Of a stretch of 62,299 nt of DNA, positions 42,678 to 51,004 are shown piece after piece. The notes under the pieces are model-generated. The model ran no database searches. It was not told the DNA's origin and saw nothing but the letters and a program-made list of their open reading frames with translations. The number at the start of each line of letters is the position of its first letter. The stretch's first letter is position 1. A program made the translations under genes and the position numbers. Source of the stretch: Streptomyces melanogenes (GTDB lineage Bacteria; Actinomycetota; Actinomycetes; Streptomycetales; Streptomycetaceae); contig NZ_BMTS01000032.1 in assembly GCF_014649795.1 (NCBI RefSeq), positions 1 through 62,299 on the forward strand, in the 5' to 3' direction.

Positions 42678-43364
42678 TCACGACGGGGTGTCGAGACGGT
42701 AGCCCACGCCGCGCACGGTACGGATCAGGGTGGGGGACGACGGGACGTCCTCGACCTTGGCCCGCAGCCGCTGCACGCACGCGTCGACCAGGCGGGAGTC
42801 GCCCAGGTAGTCGTGCTCCCACACCAGCCGCAGCAGCTGCTGGCGGGAGAGCGCCTGGCCGGGCCGCCGGCTCAGCTCAAGCAGCAACCGCAGCTCGGTG
42901 GGCGTCAGTTGCAGGTCCTCGCCGTTCTTGGTGACCGTCATCGCGGCGCGGTCGATCACCACGTTGCCGAACGTCGCCGAGTCGGTGGCCTCGCGCTCGC
43001 CCCGGCGCAGCACCGCACGGATCCGGGCGTCGAGCACCCGGCCCTGCACCGGCTTGACCACGTAGTCGTCGGCGCCGGACTCCAGGCCGACGACCACGTC
43101 GATGTCGTCGCTGCGCGCGGTCAGCAGGATGATGGGCAGCTGGTCCGTGCGCCGGATGCGGCGGCACACCTCGAAGCCGTCGATCCCGGGCAGCATCACA
43201 TCCAGCACGACCAGATCCGGCCGCTGCTCACGGAGCAGCTTCAGGCCGTCCTCTCCCGTCGCCGCGGTGGCCACACGGTGGCCCTGGCGGGACAGGGAGA
43301 GTTCGAGCGCCGTGCGGATGGCGTCGTCGTCCTCGATCAGCAACAGGAAAGGCACGGAGGTCAT
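42678..43364 (-). CDS. afsQ1: Two-component response regulator AfsQ1
   Basis: A 228-aa OmpR-class regulator: LLLIEDDDAIRTALELSL, phospho-acceptor Asp in VVLDVMLPGIDGF, switch Lys in DDYVVKPVQGR, and a C-terminal winged helix (LTPTELRLLLELSRRPGQ, DACVQRLRAKVEDVP, RGVGYRLD). ATG 43364 or GTG 43355; the shorter form gives 225 aa, the length I recall for S. coelicolor AfsQ1. A match to its binding consensus lies in front of the divergent sigQ. Confidence 0.95.
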   Translation of the reverse strand: MTSVPFLLLIEDDDAIRTALELSLSRQGHRVATAATGEDGLKLLREQRPDLVVLDVMLPGIDGFEVCRRIRRTDQLPIILLTARSDDIDVVVGLESGADDYVVKPVQGRVLDARIRAVLRRGEREATDSATFGNVVIDRAAMTVTKNGEDLQLTPTELRLLLELSRRPGQALSRQQLLRLVWEHDYLGDSRLVDACVQRLRAKVEDVPSSPTLIRTVRGVGYRLDTPS

Positions 43365-43457
43365 TCTGACCCATGGGGGAGCGGAGTTCGACCTTCTGTG
43401 GACAACGCCCCTTCTCCGCCGTGCACAGCCAGCTTTCTCCACTCTGCACAGGCCGCT

Positions 43458-43473
43458 GTGACAGGCCTGTGAC
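43458..43473. promoter_or_regulatory. AfsQ1 box in the afsQ1-sigQ intergenic region
   Basis: GTGACAGGCCTGTGAC is an exact GTnAC-N6-GTnAC, the reported AfsQ1 consensus. It lies 85 bp before sigQ and 94 bp before afsQ1, fitting activation of sigQ and possible autoregulation. Confidence 0.8.
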
Positions 43474-43558
43474 AGTCGTCGGACACCGCGATGAAACTGG
43501 CCGGGCAAGCTCTTCCTCGTACCGACCGAAACAAGACTCCACCGACGGGGGGCGCGAG

Positions 43559-44308
43559 ATGAACGCACTGCACAGCACCACCTCAAGCGCAGTTGTCACG
43601 CGTCTCCACGACGTCGTGCGGAGCGAGAAGTCCGGTGCCGTGAGCGGACGGGGGTGCGCTCGCGGCACCGGGCGCCAGCACCAGACGTACATGACGGTGC
43701 TCGAATCGGTACCGACCTCGCCCTTCAAGGGCGCGGAAGCCGGCGGGGATGCGGCGTACGGGGAGGCCACGGGGGAGCGTTCCGCCTCCGAGGCCGAGTT
43801 CACGGCCTATGTGCAGGAGCGCCGGGCCTCCCTGTACGCCACCGCCTACCACCTGACCGGCGACCGGTTCGAGGCCGAGGACCTGCTGCAGAGCGCGCTG
43901 TTCTCGACCTACCGGGCCTGGGACCGGATCAGCGACAAGGCCGCGGTCGGGGGCTACCTCCGCCGCACCATGACGAACCTCCACATCAGCGCGTGGCGCC
44001 GCCGCAAGCTGAACGAGTACCCGACCGAGGAGCTGCCGGAGACGGCGGGCGACACGGACGCGATGCGCGGCACGGAACTGCGCGCGGTGCTCTGGCAGGC
44101 GCTGGCGCGACTGCCCGAACTCCAGCGCACCATGCTGGTCCTGCGCTACTACGAGGGCCGTACGGACCCGGAGATCGCGGACATACTGGACATCAGTGTC
44201 GGCACGGTGAAGTCGAGCATCTGGCGGTCGCTCCGCCGGCTGCGCGAGGACGACGTCCTCGCCTTCGGCCGTGACGAGGAGGAGTCCTTCGGCGAGCTGG
44301 TGGCCTGA
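43559..44308 (+). CDS. sigQ: RNA polymerase sigma factor SigQ
   Basis: A 249-aa SigE-like ECF sigma factor. An N-terminal extension of about 75 residues precedes region 2 (YVQERRASLYATAYHLTGDR, FEAEDLLQSALFSTYRAWDR) and region 4 (LPELQRTMLVLRYYEGRTDP, DISVGTVKSSIWRSLRRLRE). ATG 43559 has GGGGGG six bases before; a shorter form from ATG 43692 is conceivable. Divergent from afsQ1-afsQ2; in S. coelicolor sigQ is an AfsQ1 target and antagonises its output. Confidence 0.92.
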   Translation: MNALHSTTSSAVVTRLHDVVRSEKSGAVSGRGCARGTGRQHQTYMTVLESVPTSPFKGAEAGGDAAYGEATGERSASEAEFTAYVQERRASLYATAYHLTGDRFEAEDLLQSALFSTYRAWDRISDKAAVGGYLRRTMTNLHISAWRRRKLNEYPTEELPETAGDTDAMRGTELRAVLWQALARLPELQRTMLVLRYYEGRTDPEIADILDISVGTVKSSIWRSLRRLREDDVLAFGRDEEESFGELVA

Positions 44309-44416
44309 AGGTCTGGCCCGGCGGTGGCAGCCGCCGGAGTACGGGGGTCAAGGGGGGAGCAACGGGGGCCGGCGTCTCGGGGGATACGTCGGGCGTACGG
44401 GTAACGGGGGAACGAG

Positions 44417-44460
44417 GCGGGACCGATGGGGCTGGGGGGCCCACTCGGTCCCGCTTTTTT
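44417..44460 (+). terminator. Intrinsic terminator of sigQ
   Basis: GCGGGACCGA (44417-44426) and TCGGTCCCGC (44445-44454), followed directly by TTTTTT (44455-44460). The clearest rho-independent terminator in the window. Confidence 0.93.
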
Positions 44461-44475
44461 GGGCGGAGCCCATTA

Positions 44476-44503
44476 AGGGGCGCGGGGAACTGCGCGACCA
44501 GCC
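44476..44503 (-). repeat. Dispersed 3'-end repeat, copy 9
   Basis: Full 28-bp copy oriented in the sense of the minus-strand uridine-kinase-like gene, 31 bp beyond its stop, with the usual GTCTGCGGACCGT flank. Confidence 0.88.
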
Positions 44504-44534
44504 ACGCACGGTCCGCAGACGCCCGACAAGGCGA

Positions 44535-45239
44535 TCAGACCCGTGCGGTCGGCGCAGTCACACACCGCCCCGCGGCCGCCGCCGCGAGCCGACCAAGTGC
44601 CTCCTCGCGGCCGCACGGGTGGGCGCCCAGGGCGGCCTGCCGGGCCACGATGCCGCGCTCGGCCCGCATCAGCCGCCACCCCCGCCGCAGCAGGAACGGC
44701 ACGGACTTGCGCCCCTCCTTGAGGTCGCGCGCGAGCCGGCGGCGGAACGTCGTCGAGGGCCGCCCGCGCAGACAGAGCGCGTCGGCGAGCACGCCGTGCT
44801 CCCGTACCCGCGCCACGATGTCCGCCGCGAAGATCCCCTCCGCGACGAACAGCGGCGTGCGGTCGATGCCGAACAGGCTCGCCCCGGTCCGCGAGCTGGT
44901 GGAGATGTCGTAGTCCGGCACGGCCGTACGTCCCGTACGGCACAGCTCGACGACGGCCGCCACGGCCGCGTCGGCGTCCCAGGACTGCGGCGAGTCCCAG
45001 TCGATGTCCTCCGAGCCGGGCACACGCGGCAGGGTCGGGTCGTCGCCCTCCTTGTAGAAGTCGTCCAGGCGCAGCACGGGAAGGCCCGTGCGGGCGGCGA
45101 GGGAGGACTTTCCGGAACCGGAGGGGCCCGTGAGGAGAACGACGCGGGTCGTCGGGGTGGCGTGTGCGGTCACGGGACACCAGTCTGAGGCATCCACCCG
45201 GGAGGTGGACCCCTCGGGGAGCCCGTTGGTATCGAGCAT
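44535..45239 (-). CDS. Uridine kinase-like P-loop protein
   Basis: A 234-aa NTPase of the uridine kinase/PRK group: Walker A LLTGPSGSGKSSLA near residue 40, LRLDDFYKEGDDPTLP, DWDSPQSWDADAAV, and the FVAEGIFAADIV segment typical of uridine kinases. It would phosphorylate uridine or cytidine, the opposite use of the nucleosides degraded by the nearby deo genes. GAGG precedes ATG 45239 and GTG 45242. No good copy of the nucleoside operator is found upstream. Confidence 0.75.
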   Translation of the reverse strand: MLDTNGLPEGSTSRVDASDWCPVTAHATPTTRVVLLTGPSGSGKSSLAARTGLPVLRLDDFYKEGDDPTLPRVPGSEDIDWDSPQSWDADAAVAAVVELCRTGRTAVPDYDISTSSRTGASLFGIDRTPLFVAEGIFAADIVARVREHGVLADALCLRGRPSTTFRRRLARDLKEGRKSVPFLLRRGWRLMRAERGIVARQAALGAHPCGREEALGRLAAAAAGRCVTAPTARV

Positions 45240-45292
45240 CACACCTCAACTACGCTGCGTGCGCGAACCGATACGTAGGAGAGTGGGACGAC

Positions 45293-45712
45293 ATGGCAGG
45301 AAACCAAGCCGGCGGGGCCCGTCGCGGCCGTGTGCTGCTGCGCGCCGGGCTCACCGCGACCGCCGCGGGCGCGGCGCTGGCCGGGACCGCGGGCGCGGCC
45401 CAGGCGGCCCCCGGCCCGGCCGAGCCGGTCGGGCGGACCGTGGCGAGCCCGGAGGCCGCGACGGACGGCCCGACACGCTCCGTGACGGGCGACCTGTCGG
45501 CCGGGCTGACCAACGGCCTCGCCCCGGCCAAGACGCTCAGCCTCAACCCGTTCGCCAAGACGCCGGTGGACCCGTTGGGCAACGCGGTGGGCACCCAGAT
45601 CGCCGACTTCAAGCCGGTCTCGACGGCGATCGCGACCGGCCCGCTGCACGAGAGCGGCGCCCTCAAGGACTTCCCCCTGATCGGCGCGGCAACGCACCTG
45701 CTCCCAGGCTGA
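45293..45712 (+). CDS. Small secreted protein
   Basis: A 139-aa precursor with twin-arginine-like RRGRVLLRAGLTATAAG and cleavage near AQAA (about residue 38). The mature part has no cysteine and no known domain; it contains LNPFAKTPVDPLGNAVGTQIADF and ends LLPG. AGGAG lies 11 bases before ATG 45293. A hairpin follows. Function unknown; similar proteins are common in Streptomyces. Confidence 0.75.
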   Translation: MAGNQAGGARRGRVLLRAGLTATAAGAALAGTAGAAQAAPGPAEPVGRTVASPEAATDGPTRSVTGDLSAGLTNGLAPAKTLSLNPFAKTPVDPLGNAVGTQIADFKPVSTAIATGPLHESGALKDFPLIGAATHLLPG

Positions 45713-45723
45713 CCCCGAACAGA

Positions 45724-45763
45724 CCGAACGGCGCCACGGGTGGGGGCCCGGGGCGCCGTTCGG
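45724..45763. terminator. Hairpin after the small secreted protein gene
   Basis: CCGAACGGCGCC (45724-45735) pairs with GGCGCCGTTCGG (45752-45763), a perfect 12-bp stem. Confidence 0.85.
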
Positions 45764-45815
45764 GGTATGTGGGGGGCGAGGCGAATTGGCCTGAGCCGCT
45801 ACACCCCCTGCTTTT

Positions 45816-45843
45816 AGGGGCGCGGGGAACTGCGCGACCAGCC
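45816..45843 (-). repeat. Dispersed 3'-end repeat, copy 10
   Basis: Full 28-bp copy, in the sense of the minus-strand aldehyde dehydrogenase-like gene, 28 bp beyond its stop. Confidence 0.88.
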
Positions 45844-45871
45844 CCCACCGACCCGCAGCCGTACAACCGAC

Positions 45872-46777
45872 CTAGTACGCCGAGCCAGACGCCCCCAGCG
45901 ACCCCGTCGGATGCCAAACCGTCTTGGTCTCCAGGAACGCGGTCATCCGGTGCGTACCAGGATCGGCAGACCAGTCGGCCGCCCCGGGGCGCAGCACGCG
46001 CTTGAGGTTGTCGGCCGCAGCGATCTCCAACTCCGTGGCCAGCACAGAATCCGCCCCCGCGAGATCGATCGCGTTGACATCCTGATGCGCGGCCAGATGC
46101 GGCCCCATCTCCGCGGCCTTGCCGGAGAGGATGTTGACGACACCCCCCGGCAGATCGGACGTGGCCAGCACCTCACCCAGCGACAGCGCCGGCAGCGGCG
46201 CCTTCTCCGAGGCGATCACCACGGCCGTGTTACCGGTGGCGATCACCGGCGCGATCACCGACACCAGCCCGAGGAAGGACGACTCCTGGGGGGCGACGAC
46301 GGTCACGACACCCGTCGGCTCCGGCGTGGACAGGTTGAAGTACGGCCCCGCCACGGGGTTCGCCCCGCCCACGATCTGGGCGATCTTGTCGGTCCACCCG
46401 GCGTACCAGACCCAGCGGTCGATCGCCGCGTCGACGACCGCGCCCGCCTTCGACTTCGACAGGCCCTCCGCGTCGGCCACTTCCCGTACGAACTGCTCCC
46501 GGCGGCCCTCCAGCATCTCGGCGACGCGGTAGAGGATCTGGCCCCGGTTGTACGCGGTCGCGCCCGACCAGCCGCCGAACGCCTTGCGGGCGGCGACGAC
46601 CGCGTCACGGGCGTCCTTGCGGGAGGACAGCGGGGCGTTGGCCAGCCACTTGCCCTTTGAGTCGCTCACCTCGTACACCCGGCCGCTCTCGGAACGCGGG
46701 AACTTCCCGCCCACGTACAGCTTGTAGGTCTTGAAGACGCTCAGACGCGTCGAAGAAGACGAAGAAGTCTCAGACAT
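45872..46777 (-). CDS. Aldehyde dehydrogenase-like protein without catalytic domain
   Basis: A 301-aa protein that starts like a full ALDH (KLYVGGKFPRSESGRVYEV, GWSGATAYNRGQILYRVAEM, VVTVVAPQESSFLGLVSVIA, PGGVVNILSGKAAEM) but then jumps to an ALDH C-terminus (MTAFLETKTVWHPTG). The whole catalytic domain, including the G-Q-x-C nucleophile motif, is missing, about 180 residues short. The frame is intact, so it is not a simple pseudogene. It overlaps the complete ALDH gene by eight bases and may be a partner subunit. Confidence 0.85.
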   Translation of the reverse strand: MSETSSSSSTRLSVFKTYKLYVGGKFPRSESGRVYEVSDSKGKWLANAPLSSRKDARDAVVAARKAFGGWSGATAYNRGQILYRVAEMLEGRREQFVREVADAEGLSKSKAGAVVDAAIDRWVWYAGWTDKIAQIVGGANPVAGPYFNLSTPEPTGVVTVVAPQESSFLGLVSVIAPVIATGNTAVVIASEKAPLPALSLGEVLATSDLPGGVVNILSGKAAEMGPHLAAHQDVNAIDLAGADSVLATELEIAAADNLKRVLRPGAADWSADPGTHRMTAFLETKTVWHPTGSLGASGSAY

Positions 46778-48206
46778 CGAGGTAGCCCTCCAGGCCGTGA
46801 CGGCCGCCTTCGCGCCCGAAGCCCGACTCCTTGTAGCCGCCGAACGGCGAGGTCGGGTCGAACTTGTTGAACGTGTTGGCCCACACCACACCGGCCCGGA
46901 GCTTGTTCGCGACCGCGAGGATGCGCGAGCCCTTCTCCGTCCAGATGCCCGCCGACAGGCCGTACTGGCTGTTGTTGGCCTTGGCGACGGCCTCGTCCGG
47001 CGTACGGAACGACAGCACCGACAGGACCGGGCCGAAGATCTCGTCGCGGGCGATGGTGTGCGCCTGGGTGACGTTGGTGAACAGCGTCGGGGCGAACCAG
47101 TAGCCCGCGGACGGGAGCTCGCACTCGGGGGACCAGCGCTCGGCGCCCTCGGCCTCGCCGGTCTCGGCGAGCGCCGTGATCCGGGCGAGCTGCTCCGCCG
47201 AGTTGATCGCTCCGATGTCGGTGTTCTTGTCCAGCGGGTCGCCGAGGCGCAGCGTCGAAAGACGGCGCTTCAGGGAGTCGAGCAGCTCGTCCTGGATCGA
47301 CTCCTGGACCAGCAGGCGCGAGCCCGCGCAGCAGACCTGGCCCTGGTTGAAGAAGATGCCGTTGACGATGCCCTCGACGGCCTGGTCGATCGGGGCGTCG
47401 TCGAAGACGATGTTGGCGCCCTTGCCGCCCAGCTCCAGGGTGACCTTCTTGTCGGTGCCGGCGACGTGGCGGGCGATCTTCTTGCCCACGGCGGTCGAGC
47501 CGGTGAAGGCGACCTTGTTGACGTCCGGGTGCTCGACGAGGGCCGCGCCCGCGTCGCCGTACCCGGTGAGGATGTTGACGACGCCCTTGGGCAGGCCCGC
47601 CTGGCGGCAGATGTCCGCGAAGAACAGGGCGGTCAGCGGGGTCGTCTCGGCGGGCTTGAGGACCACCGTGTTGCCGGTGGCCAGCGCCGGGGCGATCTTC
47701 CACGCCAGCATCAGCAGCGGGAAGTTCCATGGGATGACCTGGCCGGCGACGCCCAGCGGCTTCGGGTTCGGGCCGTAGCCCGCGTGGTCGAGCTTGTCGG
47801 CCCAGCCCGCGTAGTAGAAGAAGTGCGCGGCGACCAGCGGGAGGTCCGCGTCGCGGGTCTCCTTGATCGGCTTGCCGTTGTCCAGGGTCTCCAGGACGGC
47901 CAGCTCGCGGCTGCGCTCCTGGATGATCCGGGCGATGCGGAAGAGGTACTTGGCGCGCTCGGAGCCCGGCAGCGCCGACCACTTCTCGAACGCCTTGCGG
48001 GCGGCCTTCACGGCCCGGTCCACGTCCGCCTCGCCCGCCTGGGCGACCTCGGACAGGACCTCCTCCGACGACGGGCTGACGGTCTTGAAGACCTTGCCGT
48101 CGGCCGCGTCGACGAACTCGCCGTCGATGAACAGGCCGTAGGAGGGGGCGATGTCCACGACCGAACGCGACTCCGGCGCCGGTGCGTACTCGAATGCAGA
48201 TGCCAT
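46770..48206 (-). CDS. Aldehyde dehydrogenase, complete
   Basis: A 478-aa NAD(P)-dependent enzyme: GQVIPWNFPLLMLAWKIAPA, KPAETTPLTALFFADI, FTGSTAVGKKIARH, general-base Glu in TLELGGKGANIVF, and nucleophilic Cys in FFNQGQVCCAGSRLL, then EIFGPVLSV and PFGGYKESGFGREG. It starts five bases after deoC on the same strand, so its likely substrate is acetaldehyde released by DeoC, giving acetate. That substrate is inferred from the operon. Confidence 0.92.
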   Translation of the reverse strand: MASAFEYAPAPESRSVVDIAPSYGLFIDGEFVDAADGKVFKTVSPSSEEVLSEVAQAGEADVDRAVKAARKAFEKWSALPGSERAKYLFRIARIIQERSRELAVLETLDNGKPIKETRDADLPLVAAHFFYYAGWADKLDHAGYGPNPKPLGVAGQVIPWNFPLLMLAWKIAPALATGNTVVLKPAETTPLTALFFADICRQAGLPKGVVNILTGYGDAGAALVEHPDVNKVAFTGSTAVGKKIARHVAGTDKKVTLELGGKGANIVFDDAPIDQAVEGIVNGIFFNQGQVCCAGSRLLVQESIQDELLDSLKRRLSTLRLGDPLDKNTDIGAINSAEQLARITALAETGEAEGAERWSPECELPSAGYWFAPTLFTNVTQAHTIARDEIFGPVLSVLSFRTPDEAVAKANNSQYGLSAGIWTEKGSRILAVANKLRAGVVWANTFNKFDPTSPFGGYKESGFGREGGRHGLEGYLDV

Positions 48207-48211
48207 GGTGA

Positions 48212-49171
48212 TCAGTCCACCGTCACGTAGTCGGGGCCGGAGTAGCGGCCGGTCGCCAGCTTCTGACGCTGCATCAGCAGGTCGTTGAGCAGCGAGGAGG
48301 CGCCGAAGCGGAACCAGTGGTTGTCCAGCCAGTCCTCGCCCACGGTCTCGTTGACCAGGACCAGGAACTTGATGGCGTCCTTGGTCGAGCGGATGCCGCC
48401 GGCGGGCTTCACGCCGACCTGGACGCCGGTCTGGGCGCGGTAGTCGCGCACGGCCTCAAGCAGGACCAGGGTGTTGGGGGGCGTCGCGTTCACCGCGACC
48501 TTGCCGGTCGACGTCTTGATGAAGTCGGCGCCGCCCATCATGCCGAGCCAGGAGGCGCGGCGGATGTTGTCGTACGTGGAGAGCTCGCCGGTCTCGAAGA
48601 TGACCTTGAGGCGGGCCTTGTCACCGCACTCGGCCTTCACGGCCGCGATCTCCTCGTACACCTTGAGGTAGTGGCCGGCCAGGAACGCGCCCCGGTCGAT
48701 CACCATGTCGATCTCGTCGGCGCCGGCGGCCACCGCGTCGCGCACGTCCGCGAGCTTGACCGGGAGGGCGGCGCGGCCCGCGGGGAAGGCGGTGGCGACG
48801 GACGCGACCTTCACGTCCGACCCCTTCAGGGCCTCCTTGGCGGTGGCCACCATGTCGGGGTAGACGCAGACGGCCGCGGTGGCCGGGGTGGTGCGGTCGA
48901 GCGGGTCGGGGTGGACGGCCTTGGCGGCGAGCGCCCGGACCTTGCCCGGGGTGTCCGCGCCTTCGAGCGTCGTCAGGTCGATCATCGAGATGGCCAGGTC
49001 GATGGCGTACGCCTTGGCCGTCGTCTTGATCGAGCGGGTGCCGAGGGACGCGGCGCGCGCTTCCAGGCCCACCGGATCGATGCCGGGGAGCCCGTGGAGG
49101 AAGCGGCGCAGAGCCGCGTCCGACGCGGTCGCGTCGGCGAGGGCTGCGGGTGCATTGGTGGGCATGGTCAC
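48212..49171 (-). CDS. deoC: Deoxyribose-phosphate aldolase
   Basis: Splits 2-deoxyribose-5-phosphate into glyceraldehyde-3-phosphate and acetaldehyde. The 319-aa class I aldolase has VCVYPDMVATAKEAL, EIDMVIDRGAFLAGHY, LKVIFETGELSTYDN, the Schiff-base Lys in DFIKTSTGK, and VGVKPAGGIRSTKDA. GTG 49171 coincides with the start expected from -10 TATGCT (49183-49178); ATG 49165 is the alternative. First gene of deoC-ald-ald' with operator 5 in its promoter. Confidence 0.94.
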   Translation of the reverse strand: MTMPTNAPAALADATASDAALRRFLHGLPGIDPVGLEARAASLGTRSIKTTAKAYAIDLAISMIDLTTLEGADTPGKVRALAAKAVHPDPLDRTTPATAAVCVYPDMVATAKEALKGSDVKVASVATAFPAGRAALPVKLADVRDAVAAGADEIDMVIDRGAFLAGHYLKVYEEIAAVKAECGDKARLKVIFETGELSTYDNIRRASWLGMMGGADFIKTSTGKVAVNATPPNTLVLLEAVRDYRAQTGVQVGVKPAGGIRSTKDAIKFLVLVNETVGEDWLDNHWFRFGASSLLNDLLMQRQKLATGRYSGPDYVTVD

Positions 49172-49184
49172 CAGATGAGCATAT

Positions 49185-49196
49185 CTACGCGCGTAG
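49185..49196. promoter_or_regulatory. Nucleoside-regulon operator 5, before deoC
   Basis: Exact CTACGCGCGTAG, one base from a -10-like TATGCT on the minus strand (49183-49178). The start codon GTG lies six bases after that hexamer. Confidence 0.8.
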
Positions 49197-49250
49197 CGTC
49201 CTGTACAGGGCCTCTGACCTGGACCGATTTGGAACGTACGCCTCCGGTCC

Positions 49251-49270
49251 CTGTCACGCCGCTGTGACAG
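49251..49270. promoter_or_regulatory. GTnAC-N6-GTnAC site upstream of the secreted protein gene
   Basis: GTCACGCCGCTGTGAC at 49253-49268 fits the AfsQ1 consensus and is also an inverted repeat (CCTGTCAC/GTGACAGG). It lies about 140 bp before the gene at 49410 and 80 bp from deoC. Confidence 0.5.
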
Positions 49271-49409
49271 GGAGCGGACAGCTCCGGAGAACAAGATCAT
49301 TAAATTCATTGATGCAGCCCGCCGAAGCCTCCAACGGCCCCACCCGAACGAGAACACAGCGGCATGCGGCTCTTCCCTTCCTCCACCACTTGTCTCCCTG
49401 GGAGTCGTC

Positions 49410-50870
49410 ATGCGTCACGCCCTCCGCACCGCCCTCGCGACCGCCGTCGTCGCCGGTGTCGCCCTCACCCCGGTCGTCACCGCGACCACCGCGCTCGCCG
49501 CGCCGTCCGCCTCCTCCTCCGCCGCCAAGACCACGACGGAGAACCGTTACTCCGGCTACCCCGTCTACCTCGCCAAGGGCTACGTCGCCGTCCTGCGCAA
49601 CCGCGTCTCCGACGGCGGTCCGGAGGCCTGGATCCGCGCGGTGAACCCGAACTGGCAGCGCGGCGACGACTACATGGGCCGCCTGATGGCGAAGCTCGAC
49701 CTGGGCAACAGGAACGCCACGGTCGACGGGCTGCGGCTGACCCTGGACAACGCCGACGGCGATGTCCCGCTCCTCAAGTTCAACGGCGCGGGCGAGAGCC
49801 GGACGATCATGTTCCCGGAGCGCAGGAACGACGTCGACGGCGTGCTCGTGCGGACGGTCCCGCTCAAGGGCGGGCTGACCGCGATGGTCTACCGCTACGG
49901 CGACCAGCACGTCTTCTACGGGGCCACCATCCTCAAGGGCAAGGACAACCAGGAGATCGGCCACCTCACGGCGGGCGGCGGCCACGCCCTCAAGGACACC
50001 AAGGTGTTCGCGGGCATCCAGGTCACCCTCGACTTCCAGGGCAAGGTCACCTCGGTCCAGGACCAGGGCGGCGGCGGCCAGGGCCCGACCACCCCGGTCG
50101 GCACGGACCTCGGCAAGCGCAAGCTGGCCGACGGCACGTACGGAGAGCTGTGGAAGAAGGGGGCGGGCTGGTACGAGCTGGAGCTCGACCGGGCCCGCCG
50201 CCACCACACCATCGCGGTGGGCGGCCCCGCCGGCGGCTCCACGGTCGGCGACCAGATCGACTCGATGTGGGTCGGCCTCGACACCTCCGGCACCGTGCGC
50301 TCGTGGACCAACACGGCGGCCGGGTTCGACCACGGCGTCGTCCAGGGCGCCCAGGGCTGCATGGTGGTGCGGGCGAGCGACACCCCGTTCAAGGGCGTCA
50401 AGGTCCGCCTCACCAACGGCCCGCTGGGCCCGAAGGCCGACCTGATCAACTCGTCCGACACGTCGATGACCGCGTTCGAGACGCTCAGCCTCAAGAACCG
50501 CACCGGCCTGTACAAGGGCGCCCGGATCACGCAGCTCGCCTCGGGACAGGTCGTCTTCCAGATGCGGGTGGCGGGCGCCACCGCCCCGTGGCGGTCCGTC
50601 GACATCCCGAAGGCGCCCACCGGCAAGAACTGCAAGGGCGCCGCCGAGACGACGGCCACCACTGGCAAGAGCACGGGCGGCGCCACCGCCCAGACCGCCA
50701 CCACCGGCGTGCAGATCGTCCCCAAGGGCGCCGTCGCCGCCGGGGCCGAGGTCGAGGGCGGCAAGGGCGGCAACACCGCGCTCGTCGCGGGCGGTGCGGG
50801 CCTGGCGTCCGTCGGCGTGGCCGGGCTCGGCTTCGCCGCCCTGCGCCGCCGGGCCGCTGCCCGCCGCTGA
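49410..50870 (+). CDS. Large secreted or cell-wall-anchored protein
   Basis: A 486-aa precursor with a Sec signal peptide (about residues 1-31, ending TTALAA), a globular region of about 380 residues with YSGYPVYLAKGYVAVLRNRV and two cysteines late (GCMVVRA and KNCKGAAE), a Thr/Gly-rich linker, then a C-terminal helix (GGAGLASVGVAGLGFAALRRR) with an Arg tail. No LPxTG or LAxTG is seen, so it is membrane-tethered rather than sortase-anchored. GGGAG precedes ATG. Function unknown. Confidence 0.8.
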   Translation: MRHALRTALATAVVAGVALTPVVTATTALAAPSASSSAAKTTTENRYSGYPVYLAKGYVAVLRNRVSDGGPEAWIRAVNPNWQRGDDYMGRLMAKLDLGNRNATVDGLRLTLDNADGDVPLLKFNGAGESRTIMFPERRNDVDGVLVRTVPLKGGLTAMVYRYGDQHVFYGATILKGKDNQEIGHLTAGGGHALKDTKVFAGIQVTLDFQGKVTSVQDQGGGGQGPTTPVGTDLGKRKLADGTYGELWKKGAGWYELELDRARRHHTIAVGGPAGGSTVGDQIDSMWVGLDTSGTVRSWTNTAAGFDHGVVQGAQGCMVVRASDTPFKGVKVRLTNGPLGPKADLINSSDTSMTAFETLSLKNRTGLYKGARITQLASGQVVFQMRVAGATAPWRSVDIPKAPTGKNCKGAAETTATTGKSTGGATAQTATTGVQIVPKGAVAAGAEVEGGKGGNTALVAGGAGLASVGVAGLGFAALRRRAAARR

Positions 50871-50888
50871 CGACGTCCGCCACCCATC

Positions 50889-50920
50889 GGGGGTGTCGCC
50901 ACGACCGTGGCGGCACCCCC
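50889..50920 (+). terminator. Hairpin after the secreted protein gene
   Basis: GGGGGTGTCGCCAC (50889-50902) pairs with GTGGCGGCACCCCC (50907-50920) with one mismatch and a 4-nt loop. Confidence 0.85.
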
Positions 50921-51004
50921 GTGCGCGTGGGCCGCGGCCGGTCGGCCGGGCGCGTCCGCGCCCTCTCTCGGCCCCGCTCGAACACGTAGTGCACAATCGC
51001 CTCC

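Noticed and set aside
45250..45261. CTACGCTGCGTG upstream of the uridine-kinase-like gene, as another nucleoside operator
   Set aside because: The right half does not match and the palindrome is lost, so it is not counted.
45872..46777. Short aldehyde dehydrogenase gene as a pseudogene
   Set aside because: The frame is open throughout with normal codon use and it retains both the start overlap and a proper C-terminal tail; a clean internal deletion is more likely than decay.
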